Positions 7,798-16,663 of a stretch of 64,000 nucleotides of DNA are shown one piece after another. The DNA is from Mariniphaga sp041686935 (GTDB lineage: Bacteria > Bacteroidota > Bacteroidia > Bacteroidales > Prolixibacteraceae). Location: NCBI GenBank assembly GCA_041686935.1, contig JAWLCW010000020.1:1-64000 (forward strand), in the 5' to 3' direction. A program made the position numbers and the translations under genes. The notes beneath the pieces were generated by a model. That model worked only from the letters and a program-made list of their open reading frames with translations, was not told the DNA's origin and ran no database searches. How positions within the stretch are numbered: the first letter of the stretch is position 1; the number at the start of each line of letters is the position of its first letter.

Positions 7798-7992
7798 TTA
7801 TACCTCCTCATTCTTCATAATATATGCTTTTAAAATCAGAAGGGCAATGGTTTCAGAATTTTTGATAAGCTTTTCATAATTTTCAGGAGACAAATCTCTG
7901 TACTTTGGAATACACCGGATTTTTTCCAAAGGTAATCGCTGTTTAACCCTTTTGGTCGCTTCTTCAATATTTCTGTTTTGTTTTTCCTCCAT
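7798..7992 (-). CDS. Small hypothetical protein upstream of the recombinase
   Basis: A 64-residue charged helical protein (MEEKQNRNIEEATKRVKQRLP, then NYEKLIKNSETIALLILKAY). It lies 55 bp upstream of the serine recombinase on the same strand. Small accessory proteins in this position can be directionality factors or regulators of the recombinase. I see no recognisable motif, so this is context only. No ribosome-binding site is obvious, which is normal for Bacteroidota. Confidence 0.55.
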   Translation of the reverse strand: MEEKQNRNIEEATKRVKQRLPLEKIRCIPKYRDLSPENYEKLIKNSETIALLILKAYIMKNEEV

Positions 7993-8159
7993 AATTTGTT
8001 AATGCGGGAAAAAGAAAATGCATATTCTAATTCCCTCCACTCCCAACAAACCTATGAATAACCTTAATGTATTGAAAAATAGTGGATAATATGTCTTGCT
8101 ACGTCTCTGTTTGGCTGTATGATTGTTCTGAGAAACCCAAAAGAAAATTAAAAGTTAAA

Positions 8160-8205
8160 GAAGTTCAGGATTTCAGGGGAACAAAGGATACATTTCCTGA
8201 ACTTC
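8160..8205. promoter_or_regulatory. Inverted repeat upstream of the WYL regulator
   Basis: The 330-bp gap 7993-8322 holds one clear structure: a perfect 11-bp inverted pair, GAAGTTCAGGA at 8160-8170 and TCCTGAACTTC at 8195-8205, spaced by 24 bp. It lies about 118 bp before the GTG start of the WYL regulator. WYL-type defence regulators bind inverted repeats upstream of their own operons, so this is a candidate operator. A terminator role is less likely because no T-run follows either arm. Confidence 0.45.
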
Positions 8206-8322
8206 CTCAGTTTCCTCAAATTTCTTGTAGAAAAGTTAGATGATTTTTTTTAGCCGTTATTTGCCTTTTCTTTATAATTTAGCCAAAAGTTAAGCAGACA
8301 ACAAACAAAAACCAATTTAACA

Positions 8323-9336
8323 GTGTCAACAAACAAAAATGCAACCATAAGGTACCAAGCGCTTAACAATTGCTTCCGAAATCCAGGGAAAAAGTATTAT
8401 ATCGAAGATTTAATTGATGCATGTAACGAGGCTCTGTTAGATATTGACCCCAGTTCTTCGGGTGTAAAACGCCGTCAAATTTATGAAGATATTAAGTTTA
8501 TGCAGGATTCAAGGGGATTTGATGCACCAATCGAATCATTTACAGATGGCAGGAGAGCATTCTATCGTTACAGCGATTTGAAATTTTCAATAAACAACCA
8601 GCCTTTAAACGAACAGGAAGCGCAACAATTAAAGGAATCCTTACTAACGCTCTCACGATTTAGGGGAATGCCTCAGTTCGATTGGGTTGAGGAAATAAAA
8701 GCCCGCCTGGAGCAGACTTTCAATTTAAAATCAGGAGATAACATCCTGAGTTTTGAGGAGAATCCCTATTTGACGGGAAGGGAATATATAGGCAGTTTAT
8801 TTAATGCCATTGTTAATCAAAAGGTTTTGAAAATTAAATATAAGCCATACAAGGCTGAAAAAGAATTAATTTTTACAATTCATCCCTATCATTTAAAACA
8901 GTACAACAACCGTTGGTTCCTGTTTGGTTTAAACGATGACTATCGTAATTTAACTAACATGGCGCTCGATCGGATTCTGGAAATCTCAGAGATAGCCACC
9001 AGATACATTGCAAATACAGAAATCGATTTTTCTGAATATTTCGATGATGTGATAGGTGTTTCAGTTGATGAAACTCAGGAACCACAAAAGATAATTTTGA
9101 AAGCCGATGAAAACTTACTGCCTTATATTAATTCAAAACCAATTCATGGTTCACAGAAAGTAAAAAAGGATGGGGAAGAAACCCAGATTGAATTAAAACT
9201 TCAACTGAACTACGAACTGGAATCAACAATTTTTTCTTTCGGCGAGAAAATTGAAGTATTGGAGCCGGAGGCTCTAAGAACAGCTATAGCTAAGAGAATA
9301 AAAGTATTAAATCAAAAATATTTAACCTGTGAATAA
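8323..9336 (+). CDS. WYL-domain transcriptional regulator
   Basis: A 337-residue WYL protein. Residues 1-75 form a winged helix-turn-helix (YIEDLIDACNEAL, then KRRQIYEDIKFM). Residues 145-235 are the WYL domain, with IKYKPY and the HPYHLKQYNNRWFLFG signature. Residues 250-335 are a WCX-like C-terminal extension. The start is GTG at 8323; no ATG fits. Proteins of this layout (BrxR/CapW/PafBC relatives) sense a ligand, often nucleic acid or a nucleotide, and repress defence genes. It is the first gene of a long rightward cluster of defence genes, 31 bp from the ATPase, so it is the likely controller of the island. Confidence 0.85.
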   Translation: MSTNKNATIRYQALNNCFRNPGKKYYIEDLIDACNEALLDIDPSSSGVKRRQIYEDIKFMQDSRGFDAPIESFTDGRRAFYRYSDLKFSINNQPLNEQEAQQLKESLLTLSRFRGMPQFDWVEEIKARLEQTFNLKSGDNILSFEENPYLTGREYIGSLFNAIVNQKVLKIKYKPYKAEKELIFTIHPYHLKQYNNRWFLFGLNDDYRNLTNMALDRILEISEIATRYIANTEIDFSEYFDDVIGVSVDETQEPQKIILKADENLLPYINSKPIHGSQKVKKDGEETQIELKLQLNYELESTIFSFGEKIEVLEPEALRTAIAKRIKVLNQKYLTCE

Positions 9337-9367
9337 TCACTGCACAGGTTGTAAATAATATTGCATC

Positions 9368-10933
9368 ATGAAAAAAATAGGGTTCATCAATTTTAGACGT
9401 TTCGCACATTTTGAACCAATTGATTTAGGTGAAATCACCTTAATGGTTGGTAAAAATAATTCTGGAAAATCTACAGTAGTCAAAGCTCTTTTATTGTTTC
9501 TTGATTATCTAAAGAACCAGCAAAAAGACACCTTTTCATTCGCCAATGAAACACTAAATGAAGCAAATATAGTAACCTTTAAAAGAGCATTAAACCAAGA
9601 AACAAAAGGACCATATATTGAATTTCAGATTGAGATTGAAAATTATCAGGTTAGTATTTCCATTTCGTCGGAAGATGAAGACTACACTTTTGCAGACGTT
9701 ATCATGCTTAGGATTATAGATACTGAAATCAACCTTGAGTTAGAAATTGATTATCTGTCAGATACTATTCGCATAACGAAACAAACACAAATAACTCCTG
9801 AAATATTTAATATTGAAGCTGCTAAAAAAGAGCTACGTCAGAGAATAAAAGTACAACAAAAAGAACTTGATGGGCTGAGCAAAACTTCGAGAGAGGGTTT
9901 AAGTTTAATTAATCTTATTAATACACTTAATAAAAAACTGGATGAACTTGGATCGCAAGCAGGGAAAGAAAAAAGTTCAGATGTTGAATACCATCTGGAA
10001 TATCCGTTAAAAGACTTCTCCACCTCATCTACCGAGGAAAATATTTTTGAAGAAATAATTAGCGACTTTCTTTCCAAGAATCATGACTTAAGAGTATTCT
10101 ACATTGGTAAACGTGAAGATTCATCGACGTTAACAGATAAGGAAAACATGCATTTTGAACAAATTAATGGTATCGATGGAGAACGAAATAATATCAAACG
10201 TTCAATATCTAATTTTGTAAATCTCCTAAATACAAAAAAGGTATTTTACTTAGGAGCTAATCCTTCAAAACAATCTGCGCTCTTTAATTTAAGAGACAAG
10301 GAAAATACCTTAGGACAATCGATACACCAGTTTTACCAATTGAGAATAGAGAAAGGTCAACCAGAATATATTTTCGTCGAAAAATGGATGAAACGCTTTG
10401 AAATAGGCAATACATTCAATATTAATTTCATTTCAGGCGAAGCATATGAGTGCTTCATAAACAATGGAGAGGTTGAATCCCACTTAGCCGATATGGGTAT
10501 GGGGTCACTTCAATTAATGCAGCTTTTTTTCAAAATTGCCACCATGCTCCGCCTATACAAAAACAATACAAAAGGTATTAACTTGATAATTGAAGAACCT
10601 GAGTTAAACTTACACCCTGCACTACAGAGTGAGCTGGCAGATTTCTTTTTTGAGATTAATGACGAATACGGGATAAAATTTATCGTTGAAACACACTCTG
10701 ATAATATAATTAAAAGAACTCAGGTAATTGGACTTAAAAAGGGATTGTTTAATAATCAGGAACTTAACCCCAATCCCTTTAAAGTATACTATTTCGATGT
10801 ATCAGAAGGCCCCTATGAAATAAAATATACAGAAGAAGGCAAGTTCAATAGAAACTTTGGAGAAGGTGGATTCTATGATGTTGCTTCTAATTCAATGTTG
10901 GAAATACTGAAAATAAATCGACAAAAGAAATAG
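9368..10933 (+). CDS. OLD/DUF3696-type AAA ATPase, defence-like
   Basis: A 521-residue ABC/SMC-like ATPase. It begins with the FINFRRFAHFEPIDLGEITLMVG strand pattern and Walker A GKNNSGKST (about 28-36). A coiled coil spans about 155-200. The C-terminal half has a signature-like DMGMGSLQLMQL, Walker B INLIIEEPELNLHP (about 409-422) and a His switch in FIVETHSDNI (about 438-447). Unlike full OLD nucleases it ends soon after the His switch, with no TOPRIM domain visible. It is 2 bp from the next gene, which would have to supply the effector. ATPases of this type recur in two-gene anti-phage systems such as Septu and PARIS. Confidence 0.8.
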   Translation: MKKIGFINFRRFAHFEPIDLGEITLMVGKNNSGKSTVVKALLLFLDYLKNQQKDTFSFANETLNEANIVTFKRALNQETKGPYIEFQIEIENYQVSISISSEDEDYTFADVIMLRIIDTEINLELEIDYLSDTIRITKQTQITPEIFNIEAAKKELRQRIKVQQKELDGLSKTSREGLSLINLINTLNKKLDELGSQAGKEKSSDVEYHLEYPLKDFSTSSTEENIFEEIISDFLSKNHDLRVFYIGKREDSSTLTDKENMHFEQINGIDGERNNIKRSISNFVNLLNTKKVFYLGANPSKQSALFNLRDKENTLGQSIHQFYQLRIEKGQPEYIFVEKWMKRFEIGNTFNINFISGEAYECFINNGEVESHLADMGMGSLQLMQLFFKIATMLRLYKNNTKGINLIIEEPELNLHPALQSELADFFFEINDEYGIKFIVETHSDNIIKRTQVIGLKKGLFNNQELNPNPFKVYYFDVSEGPYEIKYTEEGKFNRNFGEGGFYDVASNSMLEILKINRQKK

Positions 10934-10935
10934 GT

Positions 10936-11952
10936 ATGTTTAACTTATATTGTGAAAGAGAAATTTTTGAAGACATTTGTTTGTTTGACGATTATCCAAA
11001 TTGGAAAAAAATAATTGCCAATCAGACACAAGTCCTATTAAATATGTCAGATGATGAGCTTGATGAAGAGCTATTAAATCCTGACAGTCCTATTTTTTTG
11101 TTTCAAGAGGCAAACGCTGCAGCAGTCGTTCCAAAGGCTTTAGGTGCCCAATTTCAAGCATTAAAAGATAACATTTCTGATGTGTTAAACCATCCACGTG
11201 ATGCATTCATTTTTGATATTGGACCAGAAGAAGCGAAAAGTATTGCTAACGATTTTGGTTCCGCCGTTTTTTCATCCAAAAATTTAAATGACACTTTTTT
11301 TTCAGGTGGTTTTTTTAAAGAATTGAAGCATAATCAACTTATTCCTGGTGGATGGAAATCTTTAATTTCTTTTGATTTACCTGTATCTAATTCATTGATA
11401 ATATCAGATGACTATTTTTTTGAAAATGAAGATAATGGCATAAACTGTGGTATCTCTAACTTGTTGTGTTTAATTGATGCTTTTCTACCTGATAATATCA
11501 AAGTCGATTACCACATTACTGTTGTTGCCCCTAAGGGCAATAAGCACAATAGAGAATGGTGGATAAAAAAATTCGGAGCTCTGAATGTAAAAGTTAAAAA
11601 ACTAAGGCCTTACACAATTAATTTTGAAATGGTTTTTGCAGCTACAACTCACAAAAGAAGAATAATCTCAAACTATATTAATGGATGGACAGACAAAGGA
11701 TTTAGTATATTTAAGGGGGATAATCCGGAAAAAGTACGTGGAGTTAATGATATACATATTTATCGTGTGTTTGACAATATTCACATTAGAGGGGATAATC
11801 ATTTTATATCAGCATCAAATGGAATAGCGCAAATAAAGCACCATTGTGACAATGCGATTCAATACATTAAAAGCCAAGGCAACACTGAACATGCAATGAT
11901 TTTCGGAGATTGTAGCAAAGATAAATCAATTAAAAACCGACTTTTAAATTAA
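10936..11952 (+). CDS. Unknown partner of the OLD-like ATPase, candidate effector
   Basis: A 338-residue protein I do not recognise. The N-terminal part has an acidic patch (MSDDELDEELLNPDSP). The middle alternates beta strands and helices (DAFIFDIGPEEAKSIAND, SLIISDDYFFENED). The C-terminal part carries NKHNREWWIKKFG and THKRRIISNYINGW (near 237), followed by GFSIFKG, which could form a basic or catalytic surface. There is no HNH (so it is not PtuB-like) and no clear TOPRIM/DUF4435 signature (so it is not AriB-like). The 2-bp gap to the ATPase implies tight coupling and a fixed ratio. An ATPase sensor with a toxic effector is the likeliest arrangement, as inference. Confidence 0.7.
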   Translation: MFNLYCEREIFEDICLFDDYPNWKKIIANQTQVLLNMSDDELDEELLNPDSPIFLFQEANAAAVVPKALGAQFQALKDNISDVLNHPRDAFIFDIGPEEAKSIANDFGSAVFSSKNLNDTFFSGGFFKELKHNQLIPGGWKSLISFDLPVSNSLIISDDYFFENEDNGINCGISNLLCLIDAFLPDNIKVDYHITVVAPKGNKHNREWWIKKFGALNVKVKKLRPYTINFEMVFAATTHKRRIISNYINGWTDKGFSIFKGDNPEKVRGVNDIHIYRVFDNIHIRGDNHFISASNGIAQIKHHCDNAIQYIKSQGNTEHAMIFGDCSKDKSIKNRLLN

Positions 11953-11982
11953 CCTATGCACCTCCACTGCACACATAAAAAC

Positions 11983-11990
11983 TATCTTTG
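11983..11990 (+). promoter_or_regulatory. Bacteroidota-type -7 box before hsdM
   Basis: TATCTTTG matches the TAnnTTTG -7 consensus of Bacteroidota sigma factors and lies 35 bp before the hsdM start. No good TTG -33 element is visible at the usual distance. It may give the restriction genes a promoter separate from the upstream ATPase operon. Confidence 0.4.
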
Positions 11991-12024
11991 TAGTGTCAAT
12001 AAAAAGAGAAATTAAAAGCAAAAA

Positions 12025-13839
12025 ATGAGCAACAAAATAAATAACAACAATAAAGTCGAAGTAGGCTTCATCTGGCAAATCACCAACGATGTGCTGTGGA
12101 ATGCCTTTAAGAAGAATGAAATTGGCGACGTACTTCTCCCTTTTGTGGTTATTCGCCGTTTGGACTGCATCCTGGAACCGTTGAACCAGAAAGTGCGTGA
12201 AGCATACAACAACTTTCACGATAAAGTAGCTGAGGACAAACTCGACCCCATTTTACGCAAAGCTGCCGGAGGTTTGAAGTTTTATAATACCTCTAAGCAT
12301 ACGCTCCATTCATTGAAAGACGACCCGCGCAACATCGAGATAAATTTTAACAATTACCTGAATGGTTTCAATCCCGATGTGCGTGACATTCTCGAAAACT
12401 TTCAGTTCGATAAAATCGTGGCCCGCCTGATAAAAAACAAGTTGCTCTACGAAATGATTGATGCCATTTGCCGGGTGAACCTTCATACTGAAAAGATTGA
12501 TAATCACGGCATGGGGTATGTGTTCGAGGAACTTATTCGCATCTCAAACGAGCAAAGCAACGAAACCGCCGGGGAACACTTTACCCCGCGCGATGTAATT
12601 GCCCTGATGAACGCCATCATTTTTGCGCCCGAAAAAGAAGAGCTGAACCGAACCGGAATTATCCGTACTATTTTTGACCCGGCCTGCGGTACCGGCGGTA
12701 TGGTGAACCTTGGTAAAAAATACATCGAAGATGTGTTGTTTGCAGACAACGACCATAAACCTGTGATTAAAACCTACGGTCAGGAAATCAACGAACAATC
12801 CTTTGCCATTGCCAAATCCGAAGCGCTCATTACCGGAGAGGAAGGTAATAACATCAAATACGGGAACTCCTTTTCTGACGACCAATTTGTTGGAAAACAT
12901 TTCCACTACATGATGGCCAACCCTCCCTACGGCGTATCCTGGAAAAAAGACCAAAAATACATCCAGAATGAAGCCCTAAACCCGGCTGGACGTTTCTATG
13001 CCGGACTGCCACGCACCAGCGACGGCCAGCTCTTGTTCCTTCAGCACATGATTTCGAAAATGGAACGTGAAGGAAGTCGCATCGGGGTGGTTACCAACGG
13101 CTCTCCATTGTTTACAGGCGATGCCGGAAGCGGCGAAAGCGAAATCCGCAAGTGGATTATAGAGAACGACTGGCTCGAATGTATTGTAGCACTTCCAAAA
13201 GACCTTTTCTACAACACGGGCATTAACACCTACATTTGGTTCATTACCAACAAAAAGGCTCCCCACCGGAAAGGGAAAGTACAATTGATAAACGCGGCGG
13301 CCAACATTGAAAAAGGCACCAACGGCAGTAAAAAAATTGAATGGATTTTTGCCAAACCTGAAAAGAAAAGCCTGGGGAACAAACGCAACAAAATTGAAGA
13401 CCAGTACATCGCTCAAATTACCGAAATTTACAACAATTTTAAAGAAGGCGAATTCTGCAAAATATTCGACAACGACCATTTTGGTTACTACCAGCTAACC
13501 ACTGAACAACCGCTGCGCGACAAAAAAGGCCGCGTACAAACCGACAAAAACGGCAACCCAAAACCCGACAGCAAAAAACGCGACAAGGAAAATGTACCCT
13601 TGACTGCAGAAATTGACGACTACTTTAAGGCTGAAGTGTTACCACACGTGCCCGATGCCTGGATGGACATTGACAAAACCCGCATTGGTTACGAGATTAA
13701 CTTCACAAAGTATTTTTATCAGTATAAAGGCCTGGATAGCTCCGAAGCCATTGCCAATGGCATTAAAATCCTTGAATATGGCAACCCGGAAACCGGTGAT
13801 AAAGGAATTGTTGACCTCTTAAAAGACTTACTGGCATAA
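12025..13839 (+). CDS. hsdM: Type I restriction-modification methyltransferase subunit
   Basis: A 604-residue HsdM of the N6-adenine methylase family. The N-terminal helical domain (about 10-150) is followed by the SAM-binding motif FDPACGTGGM (about 216-225) and the catalytic NPPYG (about 298-302). It methylates adenine in the bipartite site chosen by HsdS and forms M2S, and R2M2S with HsdR. The length fits the family range. It overlaps hsdS by one base (stop/start ATAATGA), so the two are translationally coupled. Its base composition is more GC-rich than the ATPase pair just upstream, which suggests the two modules arrived separately. Confidence 0.93.
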   Translation: MSNKINNNNKVEVGFIWQITNDVLWNAFKKNEIGDVLLPFVVIRRLDCILEPLNQKVREAYNNFHDKVAEDKLDPILRKAAGGLKFYNTSKHTLHSLKDDPRNIEINFNNYLNGFNPDVRDILENFQFDKIVARLIKNKLLYEMIDAICRVNLHTEKIDNHGMGYVFEELIRISNEQSNETAGEHFTPRDVIALMNAIIFAPEKEELNRTGIIRTIFDPACGTGGMVNLGKKYIEDVLFADNDHKPVIKTYGQEINEQSFAIAKSEALITGEEGNNIKYGNSFSDDQFVGKHFHYMMANPPYGVSWKKDQKYIQNEALNPAGRFYAGLPRTSDGQLLFLQHMISKMEREGSRIGVVTNGSPLFTGDAGSGESEIRKWIIENDWLECIVALPKDLFYNTGINTYIWFITNKKAPHRKGKVQLINAAANIEKGTNGSKKIEWIFAKPEKKSLGNKRNKIEDQYIAQITEIYNNFKEGEFCKIFDNDHFGYYQLTTEQPLRDKKGRVQTDKNGNPKPDSKKRDKENVPLTAEIDDYFKAEVLPHVPDAWMDIDKTRIGYEINFTKYFYQYKGLDSSEAIANGIKILEYGNPETGDKGIVDLLKDLLA

Positions 13840-15164
13840 TGAAGCGATACGAAAAGTATAAGAAAAGTGGGATTGATTGGTTAAAGGAAATTCCTGAGCA
13901 CTGGGAATTAAAAAAACTCAAATACGAGGTCAGTTTAAAGAACGATAAAGTTTTGAGTCAAGATTCTATGCTGACATATATAGGAATGGAAAACATTGAA
14001 TCCGGTACAGGTAGGTATATCGCTACAGATTCTGAAGTAGAGGGATTAGCCAATTATTTCACAAAAGGAGATATTCTTTTTGGAAAATTAAGACCATACT
14101 TAGCAAAAGTATTTCTAACACAAACAGAAGGCATTTGTTCTACTGAATTTTTGGTATTCAGGTGTAATGAAAGTAATAGCAATCATTTTTTCCATAAATT
14201 ATTGTTGTCTCCAAACTTTATTGAGGTAGTTAATTCTTCTACATACGGAGCCAAAATGCCTCGGGCAAATTCTGAATATATAAATAATCTAAAGGTTCCG
14301 GTTCCATCTCTTTCCGAACAAACCGCCATCGCCGCTTTTCTTGACCACAAAACGGCTCAAATCGATGCGCTGATTGAGAAAAAAGAGCAACTCATTGAAA
14401 AGCTCAAACTGCAACGCCAGGCCATTATTAACGAGGCCGTTACCAAAGGCTTAAACCCTGATGGACCCATGAAAGATAGTGATATCGAATGGTTGGGAGA
14501 AATTCCGGCTCATTGGGAGGTAAGTTATATCAAAAGAGGGGTAGAATTATTAACGGACTACGAAGCTAATGGGAGTTTTGACTCGATAAAAAATAATGTC
14601 GTATTTACAGACGATACAGGATATGCTTGGTATGTCAGAGCAACTGATTTAGAAAATAATTTTATTTCGGATGAAAACTTGGTTCGGTGGGTTGATGAGG
14701 GTTCATATAATTTCTTAGAGAAAACAAAATTATACGGAGGGGAACTTTTAGTCGCGAAAAGAGGTGAAATTGGGAAAGTTTATTTGATGCCGGAAGTCAG
14801 TGTAAAAGCAACTTTAGCTCCAAATCTTTATCTGGTTCGCCTCAATGATAAGTTAGATTCCCAATTTGTTTGGTACTTCTTTGAATCAGAATTAGGTAAA
14901 AGCCAACTCAAACTAAAAAATAGGTCAACGACAATGGGAGCTCTTTATAAAGATGATTTTAAAGAAATCCCTTTCGTTTTCCCACCAATTGAAGAACAAA
15001 TTGAAATAAAGAACAAATTGAACACTATTGCAGAAAAGTATAATCATGTTGTCGATTCTGTTTTATTAAGCATCGACAAACTCAAACTCTACCGTCAATC
15101 CCTGATTTCGGAAGCAGTAACCGGTAAAATTGATGTGCGGGATTGGGAAAACCCGGAAAAATAA
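13839..15164 (+). CDS. hsdS: Type I restriction-modification specificity subunit
   Basis: A 441-residue HsdS with the usual internal duplication. Each half opens with the same kind of sequence (KKSGIDWLKEIPEHWELKKL near 5, DSDIEWLGEIPAHWEVSYI near 215). Each half ends in a coiled-coil spacer (TAAIAAFLDHKTAQIDALIEKKEQLIEKL near 165-195, and the C-terminal KLNTIAEKYNHVV segment). The two variable target-recognition domains between these conserved parts read the two halves of the DNA site. HsdS genes commonly change by recombination in the repeated segments. It lies between hsdM and the RhuM/Doc pair. Confidence 0.92.
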   Translation: MKRYEKYKKSGIDWLKEIPEHWELKKLKYEVSLKNDKVLSQDSMLTYIGMENIESGTGRYIATDSEVEGLANYFTKGDILFGKLRPYLAKVFLTQTEGICSTEFLVFRCNESNSNHFFHKLLLSPNFIEVVNSSTYGAKMPRANSEYINNLKVPVPSLSEQTAIAAFLDHKTAQIDALIEKKEQLIEKLKLQRQAIINEAVTKGLNPDGPMKDSDIEWLGEIPAHWEVSYIKRGVELLTDYEANGSFDSIKNNVVFTDDTGYAWYVRATDLENNFISDENLVRWVDEGSYNFLEKTKLYGGELLVAKRGEIGKVYLMPEVSVKATLAPNLYLVRLNDKLDSQFVWYFFESELGKSQLKLKNRSTTMGALYKDDFKEIPFVFPPIEEQIEIKNKLNTIAEKYNHVVDSVLLSIDKLKLYRQSLISEAVTGKIDVRDWENPEK

Positions 15165-15171
15165 CTACAGT

Positions 15172-16191
15172 ATGGATAAAAATTTAACCAACTCGGGGAT
15201 TACCCGACAAAACATACTTAACAACAAATACGCTGTTCAGGAAATTCAGAAAGCAGTAGGTATTACAGGTGTATTATACGAACGAGAATATCGCTTTACC
15301 AAAAAACAGGTGGCTGATTTCTTTGAAGTGACCGAACGAACCATCGATAATTATTTGGAGAAGAACCAAAAAGAAATCGAAAAAAATGGCTACGTTGTCT
15401 TAAGAGGTAAGTCGTTGATTGATTTTAAATTAGTCTACATAAAAACTTTTGGTAACGAAACTGATTTCGTGACCAAATCAACCGTTTTAGGAGTTTTCAA
15501 TTTTAGGGCTTTTTTGAATATCGCGATGTTGCTAACAACCAGTGACAAAGCTAAAAAATTACGCAGTGTAATCCTCGACATTGTCATTGATACCATAAAT
15601 AAACGTACCGGTGGAAATACAAAATACATCAATCAACGCGACGAAGAATTTGTAGTAAACCTGCTCAAAGGCGAAGACTACCGAAAAGAATTTACCGATG
15701 CTTTGCGTGACTATGTGGATATGGGTAAATTTAAATACATGGTTTATACCGATAAAATTTACAGCAGTATCTTTAAAGAGAACTCTAAAGAATACCGAAG
15801 AATTTTGCGACTTGAGGCTAAGGAAAATGTCCGCCATACCATGTACAGCGAGGTACTCGACATTATTTCGAGTTATGAGATAGGTTTTGCCGACATCTTA
15901 AAAACGAAGTCTCTTGAACTTCGACGAAAACTCACAGCTTTCGAAACGGATAAACTCTTTTCGAAATTTGAGCGACTAAAGTTGTGGGAACCATTGCGTG
16001 AGAAAGCCCGTGTAAAAATGGCAAGCCGCGATATGCTTTTTCGCGAAGCCCTGCACCAAAACTTGCAGAAATATATTGGCGCAGTTAGTTCTGAAGATTT
16101 TGAGAAATTTCTTGGTGAGAAAAGCATGGAACTCGATAAACGATTAGAGGAATATAAGGCAGCTTTAAAACGCTTAAAGGAGAGGGATTAG
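15172..16191 (+). CDS. RhuM-like DNA-binding protein
   Basis: A 339-residue protein of the RhuM-like kind often found inside type I restriction clusters. The N-terminal part contains a helix-turn-helix (TKKQVADFFEVTERTIDNYL, about residues 42-61). A conserved-looking helical middle follows (FVTKSTVLGVFNFRAFLNIAMLLTTSDKAKKLRS), then a Lys/Arg-rich C-terminal half. An upstream in-frame ATG lies inside hsdS; I chose 15172 because it starts the coherent protein just after the hsdS stop. The next gene encodes a Doc-type protein 2 bp away, so this may act as the antitoxin or regulator of that toxin. Its function is not established. Confidence 0.7.
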   Translation: MDKNLTNSGITRQNILNNKYAVQEIQKAVGITGVLYEREYRFTKKQVADFFEVTERTIDNYLEKNQKEIEKNGYVVLRGKSLIDFKLVYIKTFGNETDFVTKSTVLGVFNFRAFLNIAMLLTTSDKAKKLRSVILDIVIDTINKRTGGNTKYINQRDEEFVVNLLKGEDYRKEFTDALRDYVDMGKFKYMVYTDKIYSSIFKENSKEYRRILRLEAKENVRHTMYSEVLDIISSYEIGFADILKTKSLELRRKLTAFETDKLFSKFERLKLWEPLREKARVKMASRDMLFREALHQNLQKYIGAVSSEDFEKFLGEKSMELDKRLEEYKAALKRLKERD

Positions 16192-16193
16192 CA

Positions 16194-16658
16194 ATGGTAA
16201 TTTATATTCCTTTTGAACAAGCAAAAGAGGTACATCGGCTTACTGTCGAGAAAAGCGGCGGTGGCAGTTACGACGCAATTAACATTGGCTATTTAGAAAT
16301 GGTTTTGGAACACATTCAAAACGACTTGTATTATCCTGAATTTATTGATAAATTGACCCACTTAATTTGGTCAATTAATAAAAACCATGCATTCTCCGAT
16401 GGTAATAAACGACTTTCGATAACACTTGCACTTCAATTCCTGTCAATAAACGGGTATTTGTATTGCATTCAACGCTTTTTGTTAGAAATGGAAAACATCA
16501 GTTACCATTTAGCGGCTGGATACATAGATAAGGAACTACTTTACAAGTTGGTTAATTCATTCTTAGAAAATGAAGTAGATTTTTCAGAAGATTTAAAATT
16601 TGAATTAATCATGGCAATTGGCGATAACCATATAGGTTTTGACGAAAATAATCAGTAA
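16194..16658 (+). CDS. doc: Fic/Doc-family toxin-like protein
   Basis: A 154-residue Fic/Doc protein. The motif NKNHAFSDGNKRLSITLAL (about residues 62-80) has the His, Phe, Asp, Gly-Asn-Lys and Arg of the Fic active site, in the Doc arrangement. Phage P1 Doc phosphorylates EF-Tu, while other Fic enzymes transfer AMP. The N-terminal helix (FEQAKEVHRLTVEKSGGG) matches the Doc start. A purine-rich AAAGGAGAGG stretch precedes the start. It sits in a five-gene restriction cluster between the RhuM-like gene and hsdR, 5 bp from hsdR, as in other clusters that link Doc to type I restriction. Confidence 0.83.
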   Translation: MVIYIPFEQAKEVHRLTVEKSGGGSYDAINIGYLEMVLEHIQNDLYYPEFIDKLTHLIWSINKNHAFSDGNKRLSITLALQFLSINGYLYCIQRFLLEMENISYHLAAGYIDKELLYKLVNSFLENEVDFSEDLKFELIMAIGDNHIGFDENNQ

Positions 16659-16663
16659 TAATT

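Noticed and set aside
9368..11952. Septu or PARIS system
   Set aside because: The second protein lacks the HNH of PtuB and I see no TOPRIM/DUF4435 pattern of AriB; only the ATPase type is shared.
12544..13479. Minus-strand frames inside hsdM
   Set aside because: hsdM has its full set of methylase motifs; the opposite frames are low-complexity Phe/Val-rich.
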